Of a stretch of DNA of 64,000 nucleotides, positions 8,966 to 19,021 are shown piece by piece; within the stretch, counting starts at the first letter, position 1; every line of letters begins with the position of its first letter. This DNA is from Bacteroidales bacterium (GTDB taxonomy: Bacteria; Bacteroidota; Bacteroidia; Bacteroidales; UBA932). The stretch spans positions 1 to 64,000 of the forward strand of contig JALCMW010000005.1 of NCBI GenBank assembly GCA_022648685.1, read 5' to 3'. The notes under the pieces are model-generated. The model was not told the DNA's origin. It saw only the letters and a list, made by a program, of their open reading frames with translations, and did not search any database. The translations under genes were made by a program, and so were the position numbers.

Positions 8966-10053
8966 TGGAAACGGCAAAGCAAAAACGCAGGATAGTAATA
9001 AAAATAGGAAGCAATGTACTTGCCCGTCCCGACGGTCTGCCGGATCTGGTAAGCATGGCTTCCATAGTAGACCAGACGGCATCTCTCCACAAGGATGGTG
9101 TGGAAGTGATTCTGGTATCTTCAGGAGCCGTGGCTTACGGAAGAAAGGAAATCGAAGCCGGCGAACATCTGGACCAGGTGTCGGCAAGGCAACTTTATGC
9201 TGCTGTCGGACAGGCAAAACTGCTCCAGAATTACTATTCCCTTTTCCGGAATTACGGAATCACATGCGGGCAGGTACTCACAACAAAAGAATCCCTTTCC
9301 ACCCGCTCTCATTATCTGAACCAACGCAATTGCCTTCACACAATGCTGCAATGCGGAGTAATACCTATCATAAACGAAAACGACGCCATATCCGTCACAG
9401 AGCTCATGTTCACTGACAACGATGAGCTGTCGGGCCTGATAGCGACCATGATGAATGCGGACATGCTGCTGATACTAAGCAATGTCGATGGAATCTATGC
9501 CGGAAATCCGAAGGAAGGTGCTCCCCTGATAGAATGTGTGGATTCGGACAATCGTGATATGTCGGACTATGTGAGCACCGGGAGTTCTTCGTTCGGACGC
9601 GGCGGAATGCTGACGAAAAGCCGGATAGCATCCAAAGTTGCCGATGAAGGAGCCGATGTCGTGATAGCAAACGGACGCACCCCTGGAATAATAACCGGAG
9701 CTATCCTGAAAGGACCGGATAAAATCCGCTGCACACACTTCATTCCAAGCCATAAGATTTCCGGAGTGAAGAAATGGATAGCCCATTCGGAAGATTTTGC
9801 CAAAGGTGAGATCCATATAGACGCAGGGACATCGGAAGCTCTGCAAGCATCCAAGGCCGTCAGCCTTCTCCCGGTAGGCGTAACCGGAATCACGGGGAAT
9901 TTCGAGGCCGGAGACATTGTCAGGATAATAGACCCCGACGGCAGGCAGATCGGCGTAGGCAAGGCGATGTACGGAAGTGCAGCAGCACTCAAGACGATAG
10001 GCAGGAAAGGCCAGCGGCCTATAATTCATTACGATTATCTTTATCTGGATTGA
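8965..10053 (+). CDS. proB: Glutamate 5-kinase (with C-terminal PUA domain)
   Basis: RIVIKIGSNVLARPDG, LVSSGAVAYGR, INENDAIS, FGRGGMLTKSRIA motifs. Confidence 0.95.
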   Translation: METAKQKRRIVIKIGSNVLARPDGLPDLVSMASIVDQTASLHKDGVEVILVSSGAVAYGRKEIEAGEHLDQVSARQLYAAVGQAKLLQNYYSLFRNYGITCGQVLTTKESLSTRSHYLNQRNCLHTMLQCGVIPIINENDAISVTELMFTDNDELSGLIATMMNADMLLILSNVDGIYAGNPKEGAPLIECVDSDNRDMSDYVSTGSSSFGRGGMLTKSRIASKVADEGADVVIANGRTPGIITGAILKGPDKIRCTHFIPSHKISGVKKWIAHSEDFAKGEIHIDAGTSEALQASKAVSLLPVGVTGITGNFEAGDIVRIIDPDGRQIGVGKAMYGSAAALKTIGRKGQRPIIHYDYLYLD

Positions 10054-10054
10054 T

Positions 10055-11308
10055 ATGGAAGAAAAATATAACGAAATATTCGTAAAAGCGGCGGCAGCGG
10101 CAAAACATCTCGCCGTACTGGAACAAAAAGACGTAGACGGAGCATTGATGGCGGCAGCCGATGCCGTGGAAGCATCTTCAGGACAGTTGCTCGAAGCTAA
10201 TATCTTGGATATGAAACGCATGCCCGAATCCTCACCTATGAGAGACAGGCTGATGCTGACAGAAGAAAGAATAAAGGATATAGCAGCCGGAATGAGGCAC
10301 GTGGCATCCCTGCCTTCCCCCGTCGGGGAGATCATGGAAGAATGGACACGTTCTAACGGAATGAAAATCAAAAAGACAAGAGTGCCGATCGGAGTTATCG
10401 GAGTCATTTACGAATCCAGACCGAATGTAGGATTCGATGTTTTCTCACTCTGTTTCAAGAGCGGGAATGTCTCCATTCTCAAGGGTGGACACGAAGCGGA
10501 GGAATCCAACGCCGCCGCTGTCGATATAATCAAACATTCCCTGTCCCGTTCCGGAATCGATCCCGATGTAGTAAGCCTTTTGCCTGCGGGCCACGAGGCT
10601 TCGGACGCCATGCTCAAGGCCAGCGGATATGTAGATCTTGTAATCCCGCGCGGAGGACGAAAATTAATCGACTATGTACGTAAAAACGCCAGCGTACCTT
10701 TCATAGAAACCGGAGCCGGAATCTGCCATGCCTATTTCGACAGCGAAGGCGATCTCGCTAAGGGAAAAGCCATAATAACTAATGCAAAGACACGGCGTGT
10801 AAGCGTCTGCAATGCTCTGGACTGCCTTATCATACATTTCTCACGCCTTGCCGATCTGCCCGTCCTGCTGGCGGGAGCAGCCGCCGGAAATGTGACAGTA
10901 TACGCCGATCCCGGAGCCTATTCAGCTCTCGAAGGCAATTATCCGGAAAAACTGTTGTGCAAAGCCGATGAAAAATCTTTCATGACGGAATTCCTGGATT
11001 ACAAAATGGCAGTGCAGACCGTAGATTCTGCTGAAGAGGCCATGGCAAGCATAGCAGCATGCGATTCTCGTCACAGCGAAAGCATAATAACCGAAAATAA
11101 AGAGACTGCGGCTTCTTTCGAGAAACGTGTCGATGCGGCCTGCGTATATTGGAATCTGCCTACGTCATTTTCCGACGGAGGGCAATTCGGGTTCGGTGCT
11201 GAAATCGGAATAAGTACCCAGAAACTTCACGCCAGAGGGCCCATGGGACTAAGGGAACTGACTTCCTACAAATACATCATAGAAGGTGACGGTCAAATAA
11301 GGAATTGA
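10055..11308 (+). CDS. proA: Glutamate-5-semialdehyde dehydrogenase
   Basis: RVPIGVIGVIYESRPNVGFDVFSLCFKSGN, VIPRGGRKLIDYVRKNASVPFIETGAGICH, GPMGLRELTSYKY motifs. Confidence 0.96.
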   Translation: MEEKYNEIFVKAAAAAKHLAVLEQKDVDGALMAAADAVEASSGQLLEANILDMKRMPESSPMRDRLMLTEERIKDIAAGMRHVASLPSPVGEIMEEWTRSNGMKIKKTRVPIGVIGVIYESRPNVGFDVFSLCFKSGNVSILKGGHEAEESNAAAVDIIKHSLSRSGIDPDVVSLLPAGHEASDAMLKASGYVDLVIPRGGRKLIDYVRKNASVPFIETGAGICHAYFDSEGDLAKGKAIITNAKTRRVSVCNALDCLIIHFSRLADLPVLLAGAAAGNVTVYADPGAYSALEGNYPEKLLCKADEKSFMTEFLDYKMAVQTVDSAEEAMASIAACDSRHSESIITENKETAASFEKRVDAACVYWNLPTSFSDGGQFGFGAEIGISTQKLHARGPMGLRELTSYKYIIEGDGQIRN

Positions 11309-11321
11309 TTCCTAATACGCT

Positions 11322-12317
11322 ATGACAGACGATTCACGGATAAAAGAGCTGAGACGCATACGCGAGGAAAACAACAGGATGGCATACGCGCTTAGCGATT
11401 ATATAAACGAATATCCCTGCGCCATAACGGCATCCCTGATGAAAGAAGCCGATCCCGATGGCGACCTGCCGGAAGAACGTCTTTACAAAGCTCTGATGTC
11501 GGGAATATGCGGGATAAACGAAAATGACATTGAGGCAAACGGATACATCGCCGAAGGAGTATGCAAACTGTCACCGGAAAAATATGCCGGCGACCCTTAT
11601 TATTCGGAGATAAAATTCCCGGATGTAAGCGGCGGCGGATGGAAATTCACGCATTCATACTACAGACCTTTCGAAGCCTTTGTAAGAGATGACGTCTTGC
11701 TTAAAGACGATTTCAGGGAAATCCAGCGTATCGGCTACTTCAGTGAAAGATTCGTTTTCCCGTCGGTGCTTCAGAACGGACGGGAATGGATGGCGATAAA
11801 ACCCAGCGAAGTGGAAACGATGAGACCCGTCATCGAGAAAGTCCGCGGGAAAGTGGCGGCATTCGGTCTGGGCGCCGGTTATTTTGCATATATGGCCGCT
11901 CTCAAAGATGAAACTGAAAGCGTAACCGTAATAGAGCGTGATCCCGAAGCCATAGCACTTTTCAACAGATATATACTGCCCCAGTTCGAACACCGGGAAA
12001 AAATCAAAACCGTAAGATACGATGCTTTCGAGTATATGGAAAAGGTCATGCCTGATATGGCATACGATTATGCTTTCGTTGATCTGTGGCATGACAATTC
12101 TGACGGTCCCGAACTCTTTTTAAGAGCCAAGCCGCTGGAAAAGCTGTCTCCGGATACCGAATTTTTCTATTGGGCGCAGGAATATCTTTTTTCCGCAATC
12201 CGCTGGAACCGTTTTGATCAAATCATAAAAAAGGCGGAGACCTATGAAGAAGTCCTTTACGATCTGGGCGACGACTCGCTGTCTGATGCTTGTATGCAAT
12301 CTACAGGCCGCGTATGA
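11322..12317 (+). CDS. SAM-dependent methyltransferase-like protein of unknown function
   Basis: 331 aa; Rossmann motif VAAFGLGAGYFAYMAAL followed by VTVIERDPEAI and YDYAFVDLW. Only 13 nt after proA. Confidence 0.65.
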   Translation: MTDDSRIKELRRIREENNRMAYALSDYINEYPCAITASLMKEADPDGDLPEERLYKALMSGICGINENDIEANGYIAEGVCKLSPEKYAGDPYYSEIKFPDVSGGGWKFTHSYYRPFEAFVRDDVLLKDDFREIQRIGYFSERFVFPSVLQNGREWMAIKPSEVETMRPVIEKVRGKVAAFGLGAGYFAYMAALKDETESVTVIERDPEAIALFNRYILPQFEHREKIKTVRYDAFEYMEKVMPDMAYDYAFVDLWHDNSDGPELFLRAKPLEKLSPDTEFFYWAQEYLFSAIRWNRFDQIIKKAETYEEVLYDLGDDSLSDACMQSTGRV

Positions 12318-12867
12318 TTTTTTCTATCACCCCGGGATAATATTTCATTTCAAGTTCGTGTTCTTTCGCAGCAATATCATCGACGGAATCCGACGGCGAC
12401 AATGCGGTTTTGAATTGAGCTATTATCTCTCCCCCGTCTATTCTTCCGCTTACATAATGGACTGTCATTCCCGTTTCGCTTTTGCCGGCGGCTTTGACAG
12501 CTTCATGAACATGATGGCCGTACATTCCTTTGCCTCCGAATTCGGGCAGCAGGGAGGGATGTATATTGATTATCCGATGATCGTAAGCGCCGATAAGGAA
12601 ATCGGGGATAAATGCCAGGAAACCGGCAAGGACAATGAAATCTATATCATATTTACGCATAAGGGGCAGCAGCACAGCCTCTTTTCCGAATTCCGGTTTA
12701 GGCAGCACAACCGTTGGTACGCCGTGTTTATCCGCACGGACCAAAGCATAGGCATTCTCCCTGTCGCTCAATACCAAAGCCGTTTTTATATCTTTAGAAT
12801 TTGAGAAATATTCGATTATGTTCTCACAATTAGTGCCGTTGCCGGAGACGAAAATAGCTATATTCAT
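12301..12867 (-). CDS. purN: Phosphoribosylglycinamide formyltransferase
   Basis: IAIFVSGNGTNCENII, VLAGFLAFIPDFLIGAY, INIHPSLLPEFGGKGMYG, SGRIDGGEII. Confidence 0.95.
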   Translation of the reverse strand: MNIAIFVSGNGTNCENIIEYFSNSKDIKTALVLSDRENAYALVRADKHGVPTVVLPKPEFGKEAVLLPLMRKYDIDFIVLAGFLAFIPDFLIGAYDHRIINIHPSLLPEFGGKGMYGHHVHEAVKAAGKSETGMTVHYVSGRIDGGEIIAQFKTALSPSDSVDDIAAKEHELEMKYYPGVIEKIIRGL

Positions 12868-13009
12868 AATTATATAAGGCCGATTATTCGATAAAAGTAC
12901 CTATTTCCGCCGCCATTTCAAAAAATAATACGGTTAAAAGAAATACCTTAAACAAAAATTAGCTAACTTTATTATTCATATAATCATGAAACAACTATTC
13001 AGCAACTAA

Positions 13010-15751
13010 ATGAAAAATAAAATATTCATAAGAGCGGTAATGACAATGATATGGCTCTTTGCGGGCCTGATCATTACCAATGCTCAAAACAAATCGTTAG
13101 CTTCTGAAATAATCGGATATATTTCAGAAGCTAATAAATTTAATGATATACCGATAGGCTTTGCACCCGTTTCATTGATAACGGCAAAGGACACGATCTC
13201 GACGCTAACCAATCAGAACGGCAAATTCATTTTCAAAAAAGTAAATGCTGGAAAAGCAAAACTCAAAGTCTCCGTCCTCAATTATGAACCTTACGAATGC
13301 GTTTATGATTTCGGAACCGGCGAGAATATGATTTTTATCCGCCTCAAGAAATCGAATGAACAAATCAAGGCCGCAATAGTCAAAGCCGAAGTCCCTTTGG
13401 CGAAACAATCAGGAGACACAACCATTTATTATAAAGCGGCTATTTCTACGCAAGAAGGGGACGACGCAATGCGTATAATCGAACAACTTCCCGGATTTTC
13501 AATCAGGAACGGCAAAATCCTGAATAAAGGAAAAGAAATAAAAAGGACTTACGTAAACGGTGTACTTATTTTCGGCGACAATCCTGAAGACGCCATGAAT
13601 ACGATTCCGGCAAGCGATGTTATCAGCATTAAGGCTTATGAAGAAAAGGGACTCGCTGCCGAAAAGCAAGGACTTGCCAACGCCCCGAAAGAAAGCGTCC
13701 TAGATGTCATAACGAAAAATCACATAGTCACAGCAACCGACATACATGCTCTGGCAAGCGGAGGAACGGACGATGTGAAAGATTCGGACGGAAATTTGCA
13801 AAAAAGATATGCCGGAGGCGTGACAGGCAATTTCTTCTCGGAGATGCTGCTTTTCCATACCAATATCTATGCAAACAATATAAACAGGAAATCGAATAAT
13901 CTTAATGATATAACCAGTGCGAATCAAGGCGGACTCCACAATTATGACGAAACAGTGCACGCCGGCACCGGATTTAAAAAATACTGGAAGGACAGAAGAC
14001 TCGGGGACAGAATGGAATTCAACTATTCCTATGACAGGGATTATTCCAAATCCTACTCACACTCTTTGACCGATTATCTCAAGACGGAATCAAATCCCGA
14101 AATGACATACGCAGATACCACATCGGGTAAATCGGTAATAAATACACATTCAGTCTCTTTCTCCCTTAATCTTACGGATACGCCTGTCAAGGATATTTCT
14201 TTCAGCTCTTCTTTCAATCATTCTTCATCGGACAATTCTTCACTTTCCGGCCTTTCCAACGATAAAGGGAACGGAAATATAATTTCCCAGCATGAAACAG
14301 GTTCATCTTACGACAAAAATTGGCAATATAACGGTTCTTTTTTTTGGAGGGATAATATTCCCGATAAGAAATTGTCTCTTTATGCAGTGGGCATAGCCGA
14401 TTTAGGCAGATCCGACTCCAACTCGTGGACTACGGACACGTTGACCTCCTCTTTCTACAGAAGGAATCTGGAATCCGGGAAAATAGGAAAAAGCACGAAG
14501 TACGATACAAGTATGGAATTGGAATATTTCATACGGAATTCTTCGGACATGACTCTTTCTCTATTCGGAAAATATGAATTCGTTTACGACAATCATAAAA
14601 ATGTAAAGACAGCCGTAGATTATCTGAATCCCGAAGAACCTTCGATAGATTCGACTAATACTTTCGATTACACATGGAACCTGCATAAACATTCGGTATC
14701 TGAAGAAATCACATTATTTACAAAGAATCAACATTTTTACGTCGGTACAAATTTCATTTATGCAGAACAGAATGATAATGAAAGGGTTCCCGGAACAGGA
14801 GCCTACGACTACGATTTCAAGGCGATACTGCCTAGCGTATCTTATGAATATAAAAATATTTTCAGTCTGGACTTCAGGACCGATTCCGGCATCCCGTCCC
14901 TTGAACAGCTCAGAAACTGGACCGACAATACGAATCCACTTATCATAAGAAAAGGAAATCCGGATTTGAAAAATTCATATAACACTTATCTCGATATCAA
15001 GTGGCATACATCTAAAATAAAAGGCAACGGAATCAACTTTTTCAGCACATCACTGAAGTATTCATCGGTATATAATAATATAATAGCGAGCAACGAATAC
15101 AAAGAAGACGGATCGATCGTTTATTCGTATGCGAATGCCGGAGGAACTTCAAATCTATCTTTGGAAAACAGTTACAGCCGACGTTTCATGAAATTGAAAA
15201 CCACCATAAGTTTCAAACTCACCGGCTGCTACAACAAACTTCCGATGTATAACGCAGGAGTATTGAACATGCTCCATGAGCCTTCCGTTGCTTTAGGCAT
15301 GGAATCCCATACGGGCACGAAAAAAATCAATATGTATGTAAATTCACGTACGTCTTACATACATTCCAGAAGCTCTTCGGGAATCACCGTGATGAACGCT
15401 ATCACCGAAGACCTTTTCTTGTCTTTAAAGGGTTCATTCCTGAAAAACGGGTTCGCCGCATTGGGTTACGGATATAATTTGCATCACTATTTTTCACAAT
15501 CGGACAATAATGCATACACCAATAACCTGAACGCTTTGATCGGTGTAAAACTAATGAAAAAAAGACTGACCCTGAGCATATCGGGACACGATCTGCTAAA
15601 TCAGGGTAGTCTTTATTCCATAACGTCGAGCGCTACGAGCATCCAACAATCATGGACACCTTCTTACGGGAGATACTTCATGCTGAACCTGAGTTTCAGA
15701 TTCAATAAAATGAATTCCACGTCCTTCATGGGCAACCTGGACGAAGGCTGA
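13010..15751 (+). CDS. Outer membrane beta-barrel family protein with N-terminal carboxypeptidase-regulatory-like domain
   Basis: Signal peptide; CarboxypepD_reg-like N-terminal region (PVSLITAKDTISTLTNQNGKFIFKKVNAG); plug-like domain (MRIIEQLPGF) and beta-barrel C-terminus (YFMLNLSFRF). Confidence 0.8.
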   Translation: MKNKIFIRAVMTMIWLFAGLIITNAQNKSLASEIIGYISEANKFNDIPIGFAPVSLITAKDTISTLTNQNGKFIFKKVNAGKAKLKVSVLNYEPYECVYDFGTGENMIFIRLKKSNEQIKAAIVKAEVPLAKQSGDTTIYYKAAISTQEGDDAMRIIEQLPGFSIRNGKILNKGKEIKRTYVNGVLIFGDNPEDAMNTIPASDVISIKAYEEKGLAAEKQGLANAPKESVLDVITKNHIVTATDIHALASGGTDDVKDSDGNLQKRYAGGVTGNFFSEMLLFHTNIYANNINRKSNNLNDITSANQGGLHNYDETVHAGTGFKKYWKDRRLGDRMEFNYSYDRDYSKSYSHSLTDYLKTESNPEMTYADTTSGKSVINTHSVSFSLNLTDTPVKDISFSSSFNHSSSDNSSLSGLSNDKGNGNIISQHETGSSYDKNWQYNGSFFWRDNIPDKKLSLYAVGIADLGRSDSNSWTTDTLTSSFYRRNLESGKIGKSTKYDTSMELEYFIRNSSDMTLSLFGKYEFVYDNHKNVKTAVDYLNPEEPSIDSTNTFDYTWNLHKHSVSEEITLFTKNQHFYVGTNFIYAEQNDNERVPGTGAYDYDFKAILPSVSYEYKNIFSLDFRTDSGIPSLEQLRNWTDNTNPLIIRKGNPDLKNSYNTYLDIKWHTSKIKGNGINFFSTSLKYSSVYNNIIASNEYKEDGSIVYSYANAGGTSNLSLENSYSRRFMKLKTTISFKLTGCYNKLPMYNAGVLNMLHEPSVALGMESHTGTKKINMYVNSRTSYIHSRSSSGITVMNAITEDLFLSLKGSFLKNGFAALGYGYNLHHYFSQSDNNAYTNNLNALIGVKLMKKRLTLSISGHDLLNQGSLYSITSSATSIQQSWTPSYGRYFMLNLSFRFNKMNSTSFMGNLDEG

Positions 15752-15777
15752 AAAAATCTCCCGCATGACCCGCAAGG

Positions 15778-17289
15778 TTAGAAATCGATGTTGAAACCGA
15801 TTCCCATAACAAAACTTTTACGGTAGAAATTGTCGGACCCCGGGGTCTTCAGCTTATCTTCCGTAAGATTCGCCGCCAAAGCCGGCATCAAGGCAGCCAT
15901 AGGCGAAAGATTCTTATAATACGTAGCTCCTACGCCTGCATAATCGGCTGAACTCTTGGTAAGATGGGAATAAAAGGTTCTGAAAATGGCAAGGTCGAAA
16001 CTCATTCTGTCATTGATATGAATCCTGCCTCCAAGACCTACGGAGCATGAATTCGTAGTGAAACTCATGTCGGAAATATAGTTAGCACTCTTTCCGAAGC
16101 TGAATGTGGTCGTGTTCACACCACCGCTGACCGTGAAAATCTTATTGATGTCATATTCCAGTCCGGCCATGAACTCCCACGGATTGTTCTTGATATAATC
16201 CTGTTTGTCGTTTTTGCCTGTGGCACTGTTATATTGAGAAGACTGTTTGTCGAAATAAAAATTGCCGCCGACATTGAAACGCAAAGAAGGAATAATACTG
16301 TACTGGACTCCGAGAGCCAGCATAGCAGGGATATCCGCAGCAATCGATTTGCCGTCATCGAACTGGGAGATTCCAGTGGAGTTGGTTTCGGTATCGTTTT
16401 TCAGACGAAGACGGGTTTTGAACTCATATCTTGCAGCAAAATCGAATTTGCCGGTACGGTAGTGAGCTGACAATACAGGTGTATATCCCATATCGGATTG
16501 AGAGCAATCCAACTCCTTGTCACCGACAAGACCCGACGCCATTGTTGCAGCTGAAGTCTGATCGATTGTTCCCCCCGACATTGTGCTTATCAGACCGCCG
16601 AGCACATTCGCGGCAGGAAGCATCTGACCGCCATATTGCAATTGGATATTCCTGATGGCACCGTTATAATCCGTAATCACATAATTCATACGAAGACCGG
16701 CCGAAACGCTAAGATTTTCCATGAGTTTGTAGCCGATGTTAAACTGCCCTGCGAAATAATACTGTTTGCCGACCAGGTTTATATCGGCGTCATATGCGCT
16801 TACCACTGTGGAACCGGCCATAGTGTTGATAAGGGCTGGAAGCATTGCTATCGGAGCTTCGAAAGATCCCAGACCGTCGGCATAATCGCATTTTCCGCCG
16901 CCGGCAACTACTCCGAAATGGAAAGAGCCGAACCATCTGTCATGGACAAAAGCCAGATCCAGATGAGGAAGTACGGGAACATCGGTAGTTCCGATATATT
17001 GTTTCACGGACTTGCCGTTATTATTTATGCCATAGGCAAACGGTCCGAAGGTTGTTTCAGTGTAACGTCTTTGGGTGACATTCTGGATATCCAATGCCAG
17101 ATGCCATCCATTGTTCATGAAACCGATTCCGGCAGGATTATAATAAGCTCCTTCTATTCCGATCACGGCATTATGTGCCGGCTGCCTGAGGAAAGCAACG
17201 TTCTGATTAGTATTAGTCAGATACCCTCCTGCAACAGCAGGGAATGATGCAGCGCATAAAGCTGCCAAAAAAAGTACTTTTTTATTCAT
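15778..17289 (-). CDS. OMPP1/FadL/TodX-family outer membrane transporter
   Basis: Signal peptide; NPAGIGFMNNGW; repeated beta-strand pattern; C-terminal FVMGIGFNIDF. Confidence 0.75.
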   Translation of the reverse strand: MNKKVLFLAALCAASFPAVAGGYLTNTNQNVAFLRQPAHNAVIGIEGAYYNPAGIGFMNNGWHLALDIQNVTQRRYTETTFGPFAYGINNNGKSVKQYIGTTDVPVLPHLDLAFVHDRWFGSFHFGVVAGGGKCDYADGLGSFEAPIAMLPALINTMAGSTVVSAYDADINLVGKQYYFAGQFNIGYKLMENLSVSAGLRMNYVITDYNGAIRNIQLQYGGQMLPAANVLGGLISTMSGGTIDQTSAATMASGLVGDKELDCSQSDMGYTPVLSAHYRTGKFDFAARYEFKTRLRLKNDTETNSTGISQFDDGKSIAADIPAMLALGVQYSIIPSLRFNVGGNFYFDKQSSQYNSATGKNDKQDYIKNNPWEFMAGLEYDINKIFTVSGGVNTTTFSFGKSANYISDMSFTTNSCSVGLGGRIHINDRMSFDLAIFRTFYSHLTKSSADYAGVGATYYKNLSPMAALMPALAANLTEDKLKTPGSDNFYRKSFVMGIGFNIDF

Positions 17290-17490
17290 TTTGTCGTCTT
17301 TTTTATCAAAAACGCGGCAAATATAACAATCATATTCATACCGGCAAAACCTAAAGTGAAAAAGATCGGAAAATAAAACCTACGGAGTCTTTAAAATGGG
17401 GCCGGCCGGAAAACCTGCTACTTTTCGAACGGAATCAACTGTAATAGGTTATCAATATTTTTTTTAACTTCGCATAATACGCATTTTGGC

Positions 17491-18987
17491 ATGCGAAAAT
17501 TCTTTATAATAATTATAGCAATCATGACTTCATTCGGTCCCGGCCCGAAAATGCGCCGTATGGCAGTGGCCGGACAGTTCTATCCCGAAAGCAAATCGGA
17601 AATGGAATCGGTGCTAGGAGAATATTTCGGAAAATACAAAAATGAATCCGGCACAAAAGGACAAATAGCCGCCGTAATAGTCCCACATGCCGGTTATGTA
17701 TTTTCAGGTTACACTGCCGCAGCGGCCTATTCGAAGATCCCGGAAGACGCATCTTACGACCGCATATTCATTCTGGGCCCCAGCCACCATGCTGCTTTCG
17801 AAGGCGCTTCGGTAAATTATGCATATGATGCCTATATGACTCCGCTGGGACCGGTTCCCACGGATACTGCAATATGCAGGGCTCTGACGTCATCTTCGTC
17901 TTGTTTCGGGTATTACGAAGCCGCTCATTCTAAAGAACACTGCATAGAAGTGCAGCTGCCTTTTCTTCAATATAGGCTGCGTAAAATGCCGCCGATAGTT
18001 CCGATCATCATAGGGACAGAGAATTACAAGACCATCCATGAAATAGCCGAAGGGCTGGAACCGTATTTCAATGAAAGGAATCTTTTCGTGATTAGCAGTG
18101 ATTTTTCCCACTATCCTTCATACGATGATGCCTGTACGGCAGACGATAGGACGGCACAGGCAATCCTTACCGGAGATCCTGTCAGATTCGCTGAAGCATT
18201 GAAGTACAATAAAGACGCAGGAATCCATAATCTTTTCACCAGTGCCTGCGGTCAAACCGCAATTATGACTCTCATGCTGCTTTCGAAATGGAAAGGGGGA
18301 TGTTCTTATCACCATGAAAAATATATGAATTCCGGTGATTCGGAATACGGGGACAAAAAGGAAGTGGTTGGCTATAATGCCTTCATCGTCACAAGAAGCA
18401 CTGAAAAAGCCGGAAATCACGATGGAAAAAAATTCGATTTGACCCGTGATGAGAAAAAGACACTTCTTCATATAGCCAGAAAGAGCATACAGACTGCCTT
18501 CGACGAAGAAAAACTTCAGAAAGCCTGGGAAGGGGAAAATCTTACCGGGACCCTGGAATCCGAATGCGGCGCTTTCGTAACTCTTAATGAAGACGGGCAT
18601 CTGCGGGGCTGCATAGGCCATTTCGGTGAGAACATCCCTCTTTACAAAACAGTGGCAATGATGGCAAGGGCCGCAGCTTTCGAAGACACGAGATTCCGGG
18701 AGGTCACACGTGAAGAACTAACTAGAATCGATATAGAAATATCAGTTCTCTCCCCTCTTGAAAAAATCGCCGGTGCAGACGAATTCGAATACGGGAAACA
18801 GGGTATTTACATGGTCAGGAACGGAAGGAGCGGAACATTCCTGCCGCAAGTGGCGCAAGAATCGAATTGGACAAAGGAAGAATTTCTGGGACATTGCGCC
18901 CGTGACAAAGCCGGTATCGGATGGGACGGATGGAAAACGGCGGATCTCTACACTTATTATGCGATCGTATTCTCTGAAAACGAATGA
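17491..18987 (+). CDS. AmmeMemoRadiSam proteins B and A fused (MEMO1-like domain + AMMECR1 domain)
   Basis: MEMO motifs VAGQFYPES, IVPHAGYVFSG, ILGPSHHAAFEG, EHCIEVQLPFLQ, SSDFSHY, SACGQTAIM. AMMECR1 motifs GAFVTLNEDGHLRGCIGHF, AAAFEDTRF, GRSGTFLPQVAQE. Start could instead be 17551. Confidence 0.92.
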   Translation: MRKFFIIIIAIMTSFGPGPKMRRMAVAGQFYPESKSEMESVLGEYFGKYKNESGTKGQIAAVIVPHAGYVFSGYTAAAAYSKIPEDASYDRIFILGPSHHAAFEGASVNYAYDAYMTPLGPVPTDTAICRALTSSSSCFGYYEAAHSKEHCIEVQLPFLQYRLRKMPPIVPIIIGTENYKTIHEIAEGLEPYFNERNLFVISSDFSHYPSYDDACTADDRTAQAILTGDPVRFAEALKYNKDAGIHNLFTSACGQTAIMTLMLLSKWKGGCSYHHEKYMNSGDSEYGDKKEVVGYNAFIVTRSTEKAGNHDGKKFDLTRDEKKTLLHIARKSIQTAFDEEKLQKAWEGENLTGTLESECGAFVTLNEDGHLRGCIGHFGENIPLYKTVAMMARAAAFEDTRFREVTREELTRIDIEISVLSPLEKIAGADEFEYGKQGIYMVRNGRSGTFLPQVAQESNWTKEEFLGHCARDKAGIGWDGWKTADLYTYYAIVFSENE

Positions 18988-19021
18988 ACCGGAATCCCAT
19001 CAATAAAAATGATTATCGGAT

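Noticed and set aside
9475-10407. 310-aa minus-strand ORF
   Set aside because: Antisense to proB/proA, which have clear family motifs.
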